From an uncultured Ruminococcus sp. (GTDB lineage: Bacteria; Bacillota; Clostridia; Oscillospirales; Ruminococcaceae): 35,551 nucleotides of DNA. The stretch is taken from NCBI GenBank assembly GCA_945867875.1, contig CAMBJF010000002.1, positions 1 through 35,551 on the forward strand. The letters run 5' to 3'. Below the pieces are notes generated by a model that did no database searches, was not told the origin of the DNA, and was given only the letters and a program-made list of their open reading frames with translations. Positions within the stretch are counted from its first letter, which is position 1. Every line of letters starts with the position of its first letter. Below, piece by piece: positions 8,484 to 17,076 of this stretch. The position numbers and the translations under genes were made by a program.

Positions 8484-9269
8484 TTATTCCATAGCGTCCT
8501 TTAGGCTCTTAACAAACTCACCCACAGGCTTTGGCGAGTTTACGCCGTTTGCTTCCATAATGCGGACAATTGCACTTCCAACGATAACTCCGTCGCAGTA
8601 GGCGGACATTTTTTTTGCCTGCTCGGGGCTTGAAATGCCGAAGCCCACGCAGCAGGGGCACTTTGCATTCTCTCTCACAAGTCCGAAAAATTCATCGAAA
8701 TCAGTTCTGAACTCGGAGCGGACGCCTGTTACGCCGTTTGAGGAAACGCAGTAGAGGAATCCGTCGGAATCAGCGGCAATGCGCTTTATTCTGTCGTGAG
8801 ATGCAGGGGAAACGAGGTTAATGTTATGTACCCCGTACTTCTGCGCATAGGGGAGTATCTCCTCACGCTCCTCATAGGGCATATCGGGAACAATTACGCC
8901 GTCAACGCCCTTTTCTCTGCAAAGTGAGAAAAATCTTTCTGTGCCGTAAACGAAAATTGTGTTCAGATACATCATAAGGATAAGTGGCTTGTCAGTCTTG
9001 GCACGGATATCATCAACTGCGCCGAAAATTTTATCAAGAGTAGTGCCGCCTTTAAGTGAGCGGAGAGAGGACTTCTGAATGGTCACGCCCTCAGCGATAG
9101 GGTCGGAAAAGGGCACGCCAAGTTCGATTATATCTGCGCCCTTGTCAAACATTTCAAGAGCTGTCTTAACGGTGGTGTCCATATCGGGGTCGCCTGCGGT
9201 GATAAAGGTCACAAGCGCCTTTTTTCCTGCGGCTTTAAGCTCTTCAAAGCATTTATCTATACGGTTCAT
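8484..9269 (-). CDS. trpA: Tryptophan synthase alpha chain
   Basis: This 261-residue TIM-barrel protein splits indole-3-glycerol phosphate into indole and glyceraldehyde-3-phosphate and passes indole to TrpB through a tunnel. Catalytic Glu49 is present in IIELGVPFSDP. The second catalytic position, Asp60 in E. coli, is Glu60 here (SDPIAEG), a conservative exchange that I recall in other clostridial TrpA proteins. The phosphate-binding GVTGVRS and the C-terminal GFGISSPEQ and VIVGSAIV strands are recognisable. AAGGAGG lies 9 bases upstream and overlaps the trpB stop codon, which implies translational coupling. It is the last gene of the trp operon. Confidence 0.96.
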   Translation of the reverse strand: MNRIDKCFEELKAAGKKALVTFITAGDPDMDTTVKTALEMFDKGADIIELGVPFSDPIAEGVTIQKSSLRSLKGGTTLDKIFGAVDDIRAKTDKPLILMMYLNTIFVYGTERFFSLCREKGVDGVIVPDMPYEEREEILPYAQKYGVHNINLVSPASHDRIKRIAADSDGFLYCVSSNGVTGVRSEFRTDFDEFFGLVRENAKCPCCVGFGISSPEQAKKMSAYCDGVIVGSAIVRIMEANGVNSPKPVGEFVKSLKDAME

Positions 9270-9284
9270 AGCTGTATTTCCTCC

Positions 9285-10475
9285 TTATGAGTTCTCGATG
9301 TTGTGACCTCTGTAGCGGGCAACGGAGTAAACGTCCTTGTCGCCTCTGCCCGAAAGGTTTATGACGATGGTCTGATCCTTGCCCATTTCGGGAGCTATCT
9401 TCATTGCCGCCGCAACTGCGTGGGCGGATTCAATGGCGGGGATAATGCCCTCGGTTCTTGAAAGATATTCGAATGCGGAAACGGCTTCCTCATCGGTAAC
9501 GGCAACATAATCCGCTCTGCCTGTTTTCCAGAGATTTGCGTGCTCGGGGCCTATTCCGGGGTAGTCAAGACCTGCGGAAATGGAATAAACGGGAGCTATC
9601 TGACCGAATTTATCCTGGAGGAATATGGACTTCATTCCGTGGAAAATACCAACGCTGCCGCAGGAAAGCGTTGCTGCGGTATCGGCGGTGTTTATTCCTC
9701 TGCCTGCGGCTTCTGCACCAACGAGACGAACGGATTTGTCGGGGATAAAGTCATAGAATGCGCCCATTGCATTGGAGCCGCCGCCTACGCAGGCAACCAC
9801 GCAGTCGGGGAGCTTGCCCTCACGCTCCAGCATCTGAGACTTTATCTCCTCACCGATTATCTTCTGAAAATCCCTTACCATTTCGGGATATGGGTGGGGA
9901 CCCATTACAGAGCCGATGCAGTAAAATGTATTCTCAATATTTGTGCACCAGTCACGCATTGCCTCGTTGATAGCGTCCTTAAGGGTAGATGTGCCGCTGC
10001 TGACGGGAACGACCTTTGCGCCGAGAAGCTCCATTCTGTAAACGTTCAGAGACTGTCTCTTAGTGTCCTCTTCGCCCATATACACGCAGCATTCGAGCCC
10101 CATAAGGGCGCAGACTGTGGCGGTGGCAACGCCGTGCTGACCTGCTCCCGTTTCGGCGATAATGCGCTTCTTGCTCATACGCTTTGCAAGAAGTATCTGA
10201 CCTAAAACATTGTTTATCTTGTGAGCGCCTGTGTGATTTAAGTCCTCACGCTTGATGTACACCTTTGCACCGCCGAGATCCTCTGTCATATGCTTTGCAA
10301 AATAGAGCATTGAGGGGCGGTTTGCGTAGTTTACGTAAAGGTCGGTAAGCTCTGCCTTGAAATCGGGGTCGTCCTTGTATTTGTCATAAGCTTCTTCAAG
10401 CTCGTGAACGGCGTTCATTACCGTTTCGGGAACGTACTGTCCGCCAAATTCTCCGAATCTTCCAACTTTATTCAT
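9285..10475 (-). CDS. trpB: Tryptophan synthase beta chain
   Basis: This is a TrpB1-type, PLP-dependent enzyme of 396 residues that condenses indole with L-serine. The PLP Schiff-base lysine is Lys86 in HTGAHKINN, one residue from E. coli Lys87. The PLP phosphate loop appears as [10 protein letters not shown] and the C-terminal part has [10 protein letters not shown]. The start overlaps the TAA stop of trpF by one base (TAATG). Length and motifs give no sign of damage. Confidence 0.97.
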   Translation of the reverse strand: MNKVGRFGEFGGQYVPETVMNAVHELEEAYDKYKDDPDFKAELTDLYVNYANRPSMLYFAKHMTEDLGGAKVYIKREDLNHTGAHKINNVLGQILLAKRMSKKRIIAETGAGQHGVATATVCALMGLECCVYMGEEDTKRQSLNVYRMELLGAKVVPVSSGTSTLKDAINEAMRDWCTNIENTFYCIGSVMGPHPYPEMVRDFQKIIGEEIKSQMLEREGKLPDCVVACVGGGSNAMGAFYDFIPDKSVRLVGAEAAGRGINTADTAATLSCGSVGIFHGMKSIFLQDKFGQIAPVYSISAGLDYPGIGPEHANLWKTGRADYVAVTDEEAVSAFEYLSRTEGIIPAIESAHAVAAAMKIAPEMGKDQTIVINLSGRGDKDVYSVARYRGHNIENS

Positions 10476-11089
10476 TATGGTTCTTCCTTTCTGTTTCGGT
10501 AAAGCTCTGTTACCCTGCGTATCTTTTCCCTGTCCTTAACGCCGTCGGTCTCTACCGAGCCTGACAGGTCAACATTGGGGCAGATCTCAAGAGCCTTTGA
10601 TATATTGTGCTCGCCTATCCCTCCTGCGAGAAAATAGGGGAGAGAGATGTGTGCATTTTTTATGATGTCCCAGTCAGCTGTGATGCCCGTGCCGCCTACA
10701 GCCCCTTTAACGAAGCTGTCAAGGAGGAGCATATCACAGCCAAGCTCCTCTCCACGGTATATGTCCTCCGCACTTTGCACCCTGACCGCTTTCCATACCT
10801 CACATATGCCGTCAAGGGAGCGGATATATGCCCTGTCCTCGTCGCCGTGGAGCTGTATCACGTCAAGGGAAAGCAGTTCGGCAATTCGCTTGACATTATC
10901 CGCAGGCTCATTTACGAACACGCCCACCTTTTTTATGCGGATGTCGGTGAGGTCTGAGAGCTGCTTTGCGGTGTCAATATCCACCGTCCGCCTGAAGCCC
11001 TGAGTGAGTATCATTCCCATATAATCGGGGAGAAACTCGTTTATTATCCGCACATCGTCGGTGCGTCTCATTCCGCAGAGCTTTATCAT
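10475..11089 (-). CDS. trpF: Phosphoribosylanthranilate isomerase
   Basis: The protein converts N-(5'-phosphoribosyl)anthranilate to the ribulose form, the third step from chorismate. It is a small TIM barrel; the N-terminal KLCGM holds the catalytic Cys, and [15 protein letters not shown] contains the Asp-bearing strand and the phosphate loop. [11 protein letters not shown] gives the second phosphate-binding turn. I chose the ATG at 11089, which forms an ATGA overlap with the trpC stop and puts the conserved KLCGM at residues 3-7 (204 residues). An in-frame ATG at 11116 would add nine residues inside trpC but has no clear ribosome binding site. Confidence 0.93.
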   Translation of the reverse strand: MIKLCGMRRTDDVRIINEFLPDYMGMILTQGFRRTVDIDTAKQLSDLTDIRIKKVGVFVNEPADNVKRIAELLSLDVIQLHGDEDRAYIRSLDGICEVWKAVRVQSAEDIYRGEELGCDMLLLDSFVKGAVGGTGITADWDIIKNAHISLPYFLAGGIGEHNISKALEICPNVDLSGSVETDGVKDREKIRRVTELYRNRKEEP

Positions 11090-11871
11090 ACTCCTGCCCT
11101 CAGTGACTTCATACATTCGGAAATGCCGCCAAGACCGCTTCTCATAAGCGTTTCACCGATGAGCACGCCGTCAGCGCCGCTTTTTACTGCATATTTCATA
11201 TCATCATTGTTCTTTATGCCGCTTTCGCAGACAAGAAGTGTGCCCTCGGGGATAAGCTTTGCGAGACGCTCGGTGTTCCCGATGTCAACGTTAAATGTCT
11301 TAAGGTCACGGTTGTTCACGCCGATGATGTCGCAGCCCATATTCACAAGGCGGTTTACCTCCTCCTCGGTGTGAGCTTCGCAGAGAACATCAAGACCGAG
11401 ATTGTGTGCAAGCTCATAAAGGGGCTTGAACTCGTCATCTGTGAGAATTGCGGCGATGAGAAGTATTGCGTCCGCACCAATTGCCTTGGCTTCATATATC
11501 TGATAGGGGTCAAATATGAAATCCTTTCTCAGAACGGGGATATTCACATTTTTCCGTATTTCCGCCAGATATTCCGATGAGCCCTGAAAATAATGCTCCT
11601 CGGTGAGGCAGGATATGGCTCTTGCTCCTGCCTTTTCGTATTCGCAGGCAATTTTAACGGGGTCAAAATCGGGCTGTATCAGTCCCTTTGAGGGAGATGC
11701 CTTTTTCACCTCCGCAATTACCGAAAGCCCCTCTGCGGCAATGGCGTTTTTGAAGCTGTGAACGGGGAAATTTGCTGCCGCTGCACGCTTTTTCATCTCG
11801 TTGGGAGATGTTTTCGCCATTTCCCTTTCAAGCTGGATTCTCCTCTTTGCGGTTATATCATCAAGAATCAT
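11086..11871 (-). CDS. trpC: Indole-3-glycerol-phosphate synthase
   Basis: This 261-residue TIM-barrel protein closes the indole ring from CdRP with loss of CO2. The signature EVKKASPSKG near residue 55 has the substrate lysine, LRKDFIFDPYQI near residue 115 has the catalytic lysine, and GVNNRDLKTF and CESGIKNNDD follow in the expected order. It is a single-function enzyme, not fused to TrpF as in E. coli. Its start overlaps the trpGD stop by one base and its stop overlaps the trpF start, consistent with coupled translation. Confidence 0.96.
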   Translation of the reverse strand: MILDDITAKRRIQLEREMAKTSPNEMKKRAAAANFPVHSFKNAIAAEGLSVIAEVKKASPSKGLIQPDFDPVKIACEYEKAGARAISCLTEEHYFQGSSEYLAEIRKNVNIPVLRKDFIFDPYQIYEAKAIGADAILLIAAILTDDEFKPLYELAHNLGLDVLCEAHTEEEVNRLVNMGCDIIGVNNRDLKTFNVDIGNTERLAKLIPEGTLLVCESGIKNNDDMKYAVKSGADGVLIGETLMRSGLGGISECMKSLRAGV

Positions 11872-13508
11872 TACTGCACCTCGTTGGTAAATGCCTTCAT
11901 CTCTTCAAACTTGTTCAGAGCCTTGCCGCTGTCTATCATATCGGCGGCGATTTTTATGCCGTCGGCTACGGTTTTTGCACCGCCTGCGCAGTAAATTGCA
12001 CAGCCTGCATTCATAAGAACGGTGTTTCTCTTAGCGCCCTGCTCCTTGCCCGAAAGGATATCAAGTGTTATTTGGGCATTCTCGGCAGGAGTGCCACCCT
12101 TAAGGTCATCGTGTGTGCAGTATTCAAAGCCGTAGTCGTTAGGGTCAAGGTCATATTTGCTTATTGTGCCGTCCTTTACCTCACAAACGTGGGTGATGCC
12201 TGTCATTGTTATCTCGTCAAGTCCGTCGCTGCCGTTTACCACCATTGCGCCCTTTATGCCAAGCTTTATGAGCACATTCGCCATAAGCTCAGCAAGCTTG
12301 TTGTCGTAAATTCCCAGAACGATGTAATCCGCAAGGGCGGGGTTTGTGAGAGGACCTAAGATGTTGAAGAATGTGCGGCAGCCGATTCCCTTTCTTACGG
12401 GAGCCACGAATCTCATTGCGCCGTGGAATACCTGTGCGAAAAGGAAGGCAATGCCTGTTTTGTCAAGGCACTTTGCGGCATTTTCGGGGGAAAGCTTGAT
12501 GTTTACTCCGAGAGCGTCAAGGCAGTCTGCTGCGCCGCTCTTGCTTGATGCGGCTCTGTTTCCGTGCTTTGCAACGTTTATCCCTGCGGCGGCTATTACA
12601 AATGAGGAGGTGGTGGAGATGTTGAAGGTACCTGCCATATCTCCGCCTGTGCCAACGATGTCGATAGCGGAGCGGAAACCGTTTATCACAGCCGCCTTGC
12701 TTCTCATACCCTTTGCAAAGCCTGTTATCTCGTCAATGGTCTCGCCCTTCATTCTCATTGCAATAAGGAATGCGGATATCTGAGCGGGTGTTGCGGCGTC
12801 GCTCATAATTATGTTCATAGCATCAAATGCTTCTTCCTCGGAAAGGTCGCCCTCGGTTGCCTTGGCGATGTACTTTTTGAGAGCTGTGCGCTTATCCATG
12901 GGGATAGGTGCAACGCCTGCACCTGTGGTCTGAACGCCTACCACCTGAGTGAGGAAGTTTGAGATTATGTTCACGCCCATTTCCGCAAGAATGGACTCGG
13001 GGTGGAACTGAACGCCGTAAATGGGGTAATCCTTGTGAGCCACAGCCATAATTTCGCCGTCCTCGGTCTCGGCTGTTATTTTAAGGCACTCAGGGAGACT
13101 TTCACGCTCGATTATAAGGGAATGATATCTTGCGGCGGTTATCTTTTCGGGGAGACCTGAGAAAATGGGGCAGGCAGTGTCAAGCTTTATGACGGAAGCC
13201 TTGCCGTGCATAGGAGCCTTTGCCCTTACCACCTTGCCGCCGAAAGCCTCGCCTATAGACTGATGACCGAGGCAGATGCCGAAAATGGGGAGCTTGCCTG
13301 CAAAATGCTTTATAGTCTCAACGGAAATTCCTGCGTCCTTGGGATAGGAGGGACCGGGGGAAATCACCAGTGCTTCGGGCTTCATTTTTTCTATCTCGTC
13401 AATGGTTATCTCGTCATTTCTGAAAACCTTGATGTCCTTGTAAAGGCTTGCCATTGCCTGATATACGTTATAGGTGAAGCTGTCGTAGTTATCTATCATT
13501 ACGATCAT
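11871..13508 (-). CDS. trpGD: Fused anthranilate synthase glutaminase / anthranilate phosphoribosyltransferase
   Basis: Two enzymes are joined in one 545-residue chain. Residues 1-190 are a class I glutamine amidotransferase (TrpG) with nucleophile Cys79 in GICLGHQ and His169/Glu171 in VQFHPES; it supplies ammonia to TrpE. Residues about 205-545 are TrpD, with the PRPP-binding GTGGD (286-290), then TFNISTTSS, KHGNRAASS and the metal site near DGLDE. A linker of about 15 residues (VQTTGAGVAPIP) connects them. TrpG-TrpD fusions are known in enterobacteria and some Firmicutes. The gene lies 18 bases after trpE and overlaps trpC by one base. The ATG at 13508 has GAAAGGA upstream. Confidence 0.96.
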   Translation of the reverse strand: MIVMIDNYDSFTYNVYQAMASLYKDIKVFRNDEITIDEIEKMKPEALVISPGPSYPKDAGISVETIKHFAGKLPIFGICLGHQSIGEAFGGKVVRAKAPMHGKASVIKLDTACPIFSGLPEKITAARYHSLIIERESLPECLKITAETEDGEIMAVAHKDYPIYGVQFHPESILAEMGVNIISNFLTQVVGVQTTGAGVAPIPMDKRTALKKYIAKATEGDLSEEEAFDAMNIIMSDAATPAQISAFLIAMRMKGETIDEITGFAKGMRSKAAVINGFRSAIDIVGTGGDMAGTFNISTTSSFVIAAAGINVAKHGNRAASSKSGAADCLDALGVNIKLSPENAAKCLDKTGIAFLFAQVFHGAMRFVAPVRKGIGCRTFFNILGPLTNPALADYIVLGIYDNKLAELMANVLIKLGIKGAMVVNGSDGLDEITMTGITHVCEVKDGTISKYDLDPNDYGFEYCTHDDLKGGTPAENAQITLDILSGKEQGAKRNTVLMNAGCAIYCAGGAKTVADGIKIAADMIDSGKALNKFEEMKAFTNEVQ

Positions 13509-13526
13509 TTTTATCAGATCCTTTCA

Positions 13527-15044
13527 TCACATCTGTGCCGCTGCCTTTATTGCGTTTATTACCGCCGCAGCCTTGCGCTTGGTCTCCTCGTACTCGTTCT
13601 CGGGAACGCTGTCATAAACGATTCCTGCGCCTGCCTGAACGTAAGCCTTGCCGTTCCTGAAAAGCACCGTTCTTATTGCGATGCAGGTGTCAATGTCGCC
13701 GTTATATGCCATATATCCAACTGTTCCGCCGTAAAGTCCACGTTTTACGTTTTCGAGGCTGTCGATTATCTCCATTGCCTTTACCTTTGGAGCACCCGAA
13801 AGTGTTCCTGCGGGGAGCACGGACATCAGCGCATCTACGGGAGTTTTGCCCTCTGCAAGCTGTCCCTCAACGTCGGACACAAGGTGCATTACCTTGGAGT
13901 AGCGCTCAACTCTCATAAAGTCCGTTACCTTTACAGTACCGGGAGCGCAGACCCTGCCAACATCGTTTCTGCCAAGGTCAACGAGCATTGTGTGCTCGGC
14001 TCTTTCCTTGGGATCGGTCCTGAGCTGCTTTTCAAACTCAATGTCCTCATCAGCGTCCTTGCCTCTGGGGTATGTTCCCGCAATGGGCTTGTTGAGGACT
14101 GTTCCGTCGGTAACGCTCACCAGCATTTCGGGCGATGCGCCTGCTATGCAGTAATCCTTGTGGTCGAAGTAGAAAAGGTAGGGGGAGGGGTTTGTGGAGC
14201 GGAGCATTCTGTAAACATCAAAGGGAGCGGGAGGATTTTCTGCTTCAAACCGCTGGGAAATAACTATCTGGCTGATGTCGCCGCCAATGATGTGCTCTCT
14301 GCACTTATTCACCATTTCGCAGAACTGCTCTTTGGTGTAGTTGGAATTTACCTTTATCTCAGCGGGAGTGAGCATTTTCGGCGCAGGCTCGGGAGTGTAT
14401 CTGCAAAGGAGCTTGCCAAGCTTTTCAGCCTTTGCTCCAAGGCTTTCATACATCTTATCGGCTGCGGTATCAAAGCTCTCGCCCGACTTTTCCGCAAGCT
14501 CTGCAATTGCCTCTTTATCCATATTGAGGATAATAACGGCTCTGTTTGAAAGGTGGTCGTAAGCCACTATCTCGTTGTAGATGAACATATTTGCGTCGGG
14601 CATATCAAGGTCATCATTGGGAATATTTGTAAGCTTCTTTTCGTAATATCTCGCCATATCGTAGCCGAAATATCCGATAAGACCGCCTGTGAGCTTGGGG
14701 AAATTGATAAACTTGGGGGACTTGTATTTTTCCATTATGTCGGAGAAAAGCTTAACGGGGTCGGAGGCATCGGCTGTTTCCTTGTGACCGTCCGCATAAA
14801 TGATGTCCGCCTGCTTGTTCTTCACACGTATCTCCGCCTTGGGGTTAAGACCGATGTAGGAATATCTGCCCCATTTGTTTGAGTTGTCCACGGACTCAAG
14901 GATAAAGCAGTTATCATAATTTTCCTTGAGGATAGCGAACATTCTTACGGGTGTGAAGCTGTCTGTCAGCAGCTCGTAAAAAAGCGGTACGGTGCCGTAG
15001 CTTTTAAGATATTCTTTTGTCTCTTCTCTTGCGGGATACATCAT
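13527..15044 (-). CDS. trpE: Anthranilate synthase component I
   Basis: The protein converts chorismate and ammonia to anthranilate, working with the TrpG half of the next gene. The N-terminal half carries the tryptophan feedback site; LESVDNSNKWGRYSYIG resembles the LLES element of feedback-sensitive enzymes. The C-terminal chorismate-binding domain shows GDISQIVISQRF, PIAGTYPRGKD, LVDLGRNDVGRV and GTLSGAPKVKAMEII. The reading frame stays open upstream to 15152, but that stretch is T-box leader and terminator. The start is the ATG at 15044, preceded by GAAAGGA (15054-15060), giving 505 residues; a second ATG follows directly. It is the first gene of the operon. Confidence 0.95.
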   Translation of the reverse strand: MMYPAREETKEYLKSYGTVPLFYELLTDSFTPVRMFAILKENYDNCFILESVDNSNKWGRYSYIGLNPKAEIRVKNKQADIIYADGHKETADASDPVKLFSDIMEKYKSPKFINFPKLTGGLIGYFGYDMARYYEKKLTNIPNDDLDMPDANMFIYNEIVAYDHLSNRAVIILNMDKEAIAELAEKSGESFDTAADKMYESLGAKAEKLGKLLCRYTPEPAPKMLTPAEIKVNSNYTKEQFCEMVNKCREHIIGGDISQIVISQRFEAENPPAPFDVYRMLRSTNPSPYLFYFDHKDYCIAGASPEMLVSVTDGTVLNKPIAGTYPRGKDADEDIEFEKQLRTDPKERAEHTMLVDLGRNDVGRVCAPGTVKVTDFMRVERYSKVMHLVSDVEGQLAEGKTPVDALMSVLPAGTLSGAPKVKAMEIIDSLENVKRGLYGGTVGYMAYNGDIDTCIAIRTVLFRNGKAYVQAGAGIVYDSVPENEYEETKRKAAAVINAIKAAAQM

Positions 15045-15063
15045 AAAATTTATTCCTTTCACT

Positions 15064-15440
15064 AATAAAAAAAGTCTGCCGTCTCCTGACAACACAACAC
15101 TGTGCATTGTCAAGGGACGACAGACATTGTTTCGTTTCTGCCGTGGTGCCACCCTGATTGCGAAGCATCTTATGCAGATGCATCACCACTTTTGGGTATC
15201 CTTTTTGAAATAAAAAGCATTACCGAAAAAATCCGATAATGCTGTACTTTTAAATATAATGATCAAAGTACGCAGCATTTCGCATCAATACCCTTTCCCT
15301 TTACGCAGGAAATACGGCTCGGACTACTAATCACCCAAAAGATGAAATTCACCCTGCTCCTCACAAACCCATTCACACCTGCCGTTCATATCGGACTTCC
15401 ACCATTGTCCGACTCTCTGTGATGCCGTTACAAATGCTAC
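15064..15440 (-). ncRNA. Tryptophan-specific T-box leader of the trp operon
   Basis: Read on the minus strand, this is a complete T-box riboswitch. Stem I begins with AGAGAGTCGG near 15416; the distal loop reads GGTGGAAGTCC. The specifier region GAA-TGG-GTTTGTGAG puts the codon TGG (Trp) at 15371-15369, aligned with the specifier in B. subtilis glyQS. The T-box AGGGTGGCACCACGG is at 15155-15141. Its UGGC would pair with the GCCA end of a tRNA with discriminator G, as expected for tRNA-Trp. A terminator with a competing antiterminator (TCGTCCCT, 15121-15114) follows. Uncharged tRNA-Trp should stabilise the antiterminator and allow trp transcription. The 5' and 3' borders are approximate. Confidence 0.95.
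15067..15125 (-). terminator. T-box regulatory terminator upstream of trpE
   Basis: On the minus strand GTCTGTCGTCCCTTGACAA (15125-15107) pairs almost fully with the arm 15092-15074, across a loop of about 14 bases, and runs into seven U residues (15073-15067). The ascending arm contains the CGTCCCT that pairs with the T-box in the antiterminator, so the two structures exclude each other. Confidence 0.93.
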
Positions 15441-15483
15441 TTGCTTTTGTTCATAGGATTTAAACTTGTTAAATTGTGATTTC

Positions 15484-15512
15484 AGTATATCACCGGAAAA
15501 TCATTTTGTCAA
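15484..15512 (-). promoter_or_regulatory. Promoter of the trp operon
   Basis: On the minus strand TTGACA (15512-15507) is separated by 17 bases from TATACT (15489-15484), with TG one base before the -10 box (extended -10). Transcription would begin near 15477 and reach the T-box stem I within about 60 bases. Confidence 0.85.
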
Positions 15513-15577
15513 TAGCCGCAGAAATATTTTGTAAATTCTCACAAAAATCCCTATCATTTTTATAGAATATAGAAAAA

Positions 15578-15853
15578 TTATCCTGCATTGCTGTCATTAT
15601 GCTTGGGGTTGGCACTTACCAGATTTATCGCTTTGAGAATTTCGATGTCAATATCCGCTGTTTTCTGCGGGAGCATACTGTTGATGCGCTTGAAGAGCAT
15701 TCCCTCCGCAGTGTTAACATATGCGGGCTTGATGTTGTTGAGAGCGATCGCCATCATATCGTTAACACATTTTTCGCACTTGCAGCAGTCATATTCTCTC
15801 AGAAGCTCGGGAAGTCTCTGCTTGACTATCTCCTCATTTGCGTTAATAAGCAT
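15578..15853 (-). CDS. ComFB-family protein (late competence development ComFB domain)
   Basis: This 91-residue protein matches the ComFB family: an N-terminal helix (EEIVKQRLPELL), a Cys-rich turn YDCCKCEKCVNDM with Cys23, 24, 26 and 29, then AIALNNIKPAYVNT and a short C-terminal helix. In B. subtilis, comFB sits in the comF competence operon but its role there is unclear; cyanobacterial ComFB proteins have been reported as c-di-GMP receptors. The cysteines could bind a metal. It lies 28 bases downstream of the cellobiose 2-epimerase gene on the same strand and is probably the last gene of the secA unit. AAAGGGGA serves the ATG. No comFA or comFC is nearby. Confidence 0.8.
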   Translation of the reverse strand: MLINANEEIVKQRLPELLREYDCCKCEKCVNDMMAIALNNIKPAYVNTAEGMLFKRINSMLPQKTADIDIEILKAINLVSANPKHNDSNAG

Positions 15854-15881
15854 AAATGCCGTCCCCTTTCAAGCTGTATGT

Positions 15882-17051
15882 TTATGCGTCAATACCCCTG
15901 TGCATTATCTCCATACACATTCTTCCGTTGTGATAAGGGCACTTCCACTCGTTCACCATAGTGAACTTGGGCATAGGCTTGCCGTTGTAATCAACTTCAG
16001 CCCACCATTCGCTGCCCTCACGCTTGTCTATCTGAACGTTCTTTATCCAGCCCCAGATATCTGCCGCAGCTTCAAGGAACTTCTTGTCGCCGCCGTGCTG
16101 ATATGCATTCACGAAGCCAACAACGGACTCAGCCTGTACCCACCACACACGCTTCTTGTCGATCTCGGTCTTGTCACGCTCGTTGTTGAGGGAGTGGTTT
16201 TCGTATGCAATATCATAGATATTGTTTGAGATGCGCAGATTGATAGCTGCCCATCTGTCGATATATGCCTTGTCGCCGAGAACGTCGCAGGCACGGTCGA
16301 TGAGCCATGTAGCCTCGATATCGTGACCGTAGGAATGGATATCGCCGATAACGTTCAGCTCTCTGTCGAAGAAAACAAGGAGCTTGTTGTTTTCGCTGTC
16401 GAAAATCTTGTTTTCGGTGATGTCAAGGAGAAATTTCAGTCTTGACTTCACTCTCTCATCTCCGCTTGCTTCAAGGAGAACTGTGTAGCCCTCGATGAGG
16501 TGGAGGACGGTGTTCATAGTCTTGTCAGCCATAAGACCGTTCTCACTGAGAGCATCATTTTCAATGAGCTGCCAGTTTCTGTCAAAAGCTTCCATATATG
16601 CAACATCATCTGTGCACTTCTTCTCAACTGTTTCAAAAAGCTCGAAAGCAAGGTCAAGAGCTTCTTTGTCCTTGCAGGCAAGGTAATAGGTGGACAGGGC
16701 ATAGATAGCGAATGCCTGATTGTAGGTGTGCTTCATACTGTCCATAACGGTGCCGTCATAGTTCATCATCCAGTAAACGCCGCCGTTTTCACGGTCAACG
16801 CACTTGTCTCTGAGAAACTCGTATGCGTGGCGGGCGTTGTCAAGGTTCTTTTCGCCGCCTACTGTGCGGTAAACGGAGGAGTAGAACCAGAGTATTCTTG
16901 AATTGAGGATAACGCCCTTGCCGCCCTTTTTGTCAAGGTTGAGGTCATTGTCCATCTGACCGTAGAATCCGCCGAATTCATCGTCTCTGAGAGCGTCCCA
17001 GAAAGGAATGATGTGGTTTAAAAGCTCATTTTTAACTTCACTTATAAGCAT
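15882..17051 (-). CDS. ce: Cellobiose 2-epimerase
   Basis: This is an (alpha/alpha)6-barrel epimerase of the AGE/CE family, 389 residues long like the R. albus enzyme. It converts cellobiose to glucosyl-mannose, a step in anaerobic mannan use. All key residues sit at R. albus numbering: Arg52 (NSRILWFYS), His184 (NTVLHLIEGY), His243 and Glu246 (YGHDIEATW), Glu308 (WVQAESV) and His374 (CPYHNGR). There is no signal peptide, so it is cytoplasmic. The usual partners, mannosylglucose phosphorylase and beta-mannanase, are not in the window. GAGGAAAAAGCA precedes the ATG. It is probably co-transcribed with the upstream membrane-protein gene (25-base gap) and comFB. An N-acylglucosamine 2-epimerase role is less likely given the residue match. 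Confidence 0.93.
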   Translation of the reverse strand: MLISEVKNELLNHIIPFWDALRDDEFGGFYGQMDNDLNLDKKGGKGVILNSRILWFYSSVYRTVGGEKNLDNARHAYEFLRDKCVDRENGGVYWMMNYDGTVMDSMKHTYNQAFAIYALSTYYLACKDKEALDLAFELFETVEKKCTDDVAYMEAFDRNWQLIENDALSENGLMADKTMNTVLHLIEGYTVLLEASGDERVKSRLKFLLDITENKIFDSENNKLLVFFDRELNVIGDIHSYGHDIEATWLIDRACDVLGDKAYIDRWAAINLRISNNIYDIAYENHSLNNERDKTEIDKKRVWWVQAESVVGFVNAYQHGGDKKFLEAAADIWGWIKNVQIDKREGSEWWAEVDYNGKPMPKFTMVNEWKCPYHNGRMCMEIMHRGIDA

Positions 17052-17076
17052 TGCTTTTTCCTCTTTTCAAAACATT

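Noticed and set aside
13206-14549. Open frame of 447 codons on the plus strand opposite trpGD and trpE
   Set aside because: It is antisense to two clear trp genes, has a Cys/His/Leu-rich sequence without a protein-like pattern, and has no promoter.
15045-15152. N-terminal extension of TrpE from an in-frame start at 15152
   Set aside because: The extra 36 codons fall in the T-box, antiterminator and terminator; the ribosome binding site points to the ATG at 15044.
15527-15546. TTTTGT/ACAAAA inverted repeat upstream of the trp promoter
   Set aside because: Six-base AT-rich arms with an 8-base spacer are expected by chance in this region, and the T-box already explains regulation.
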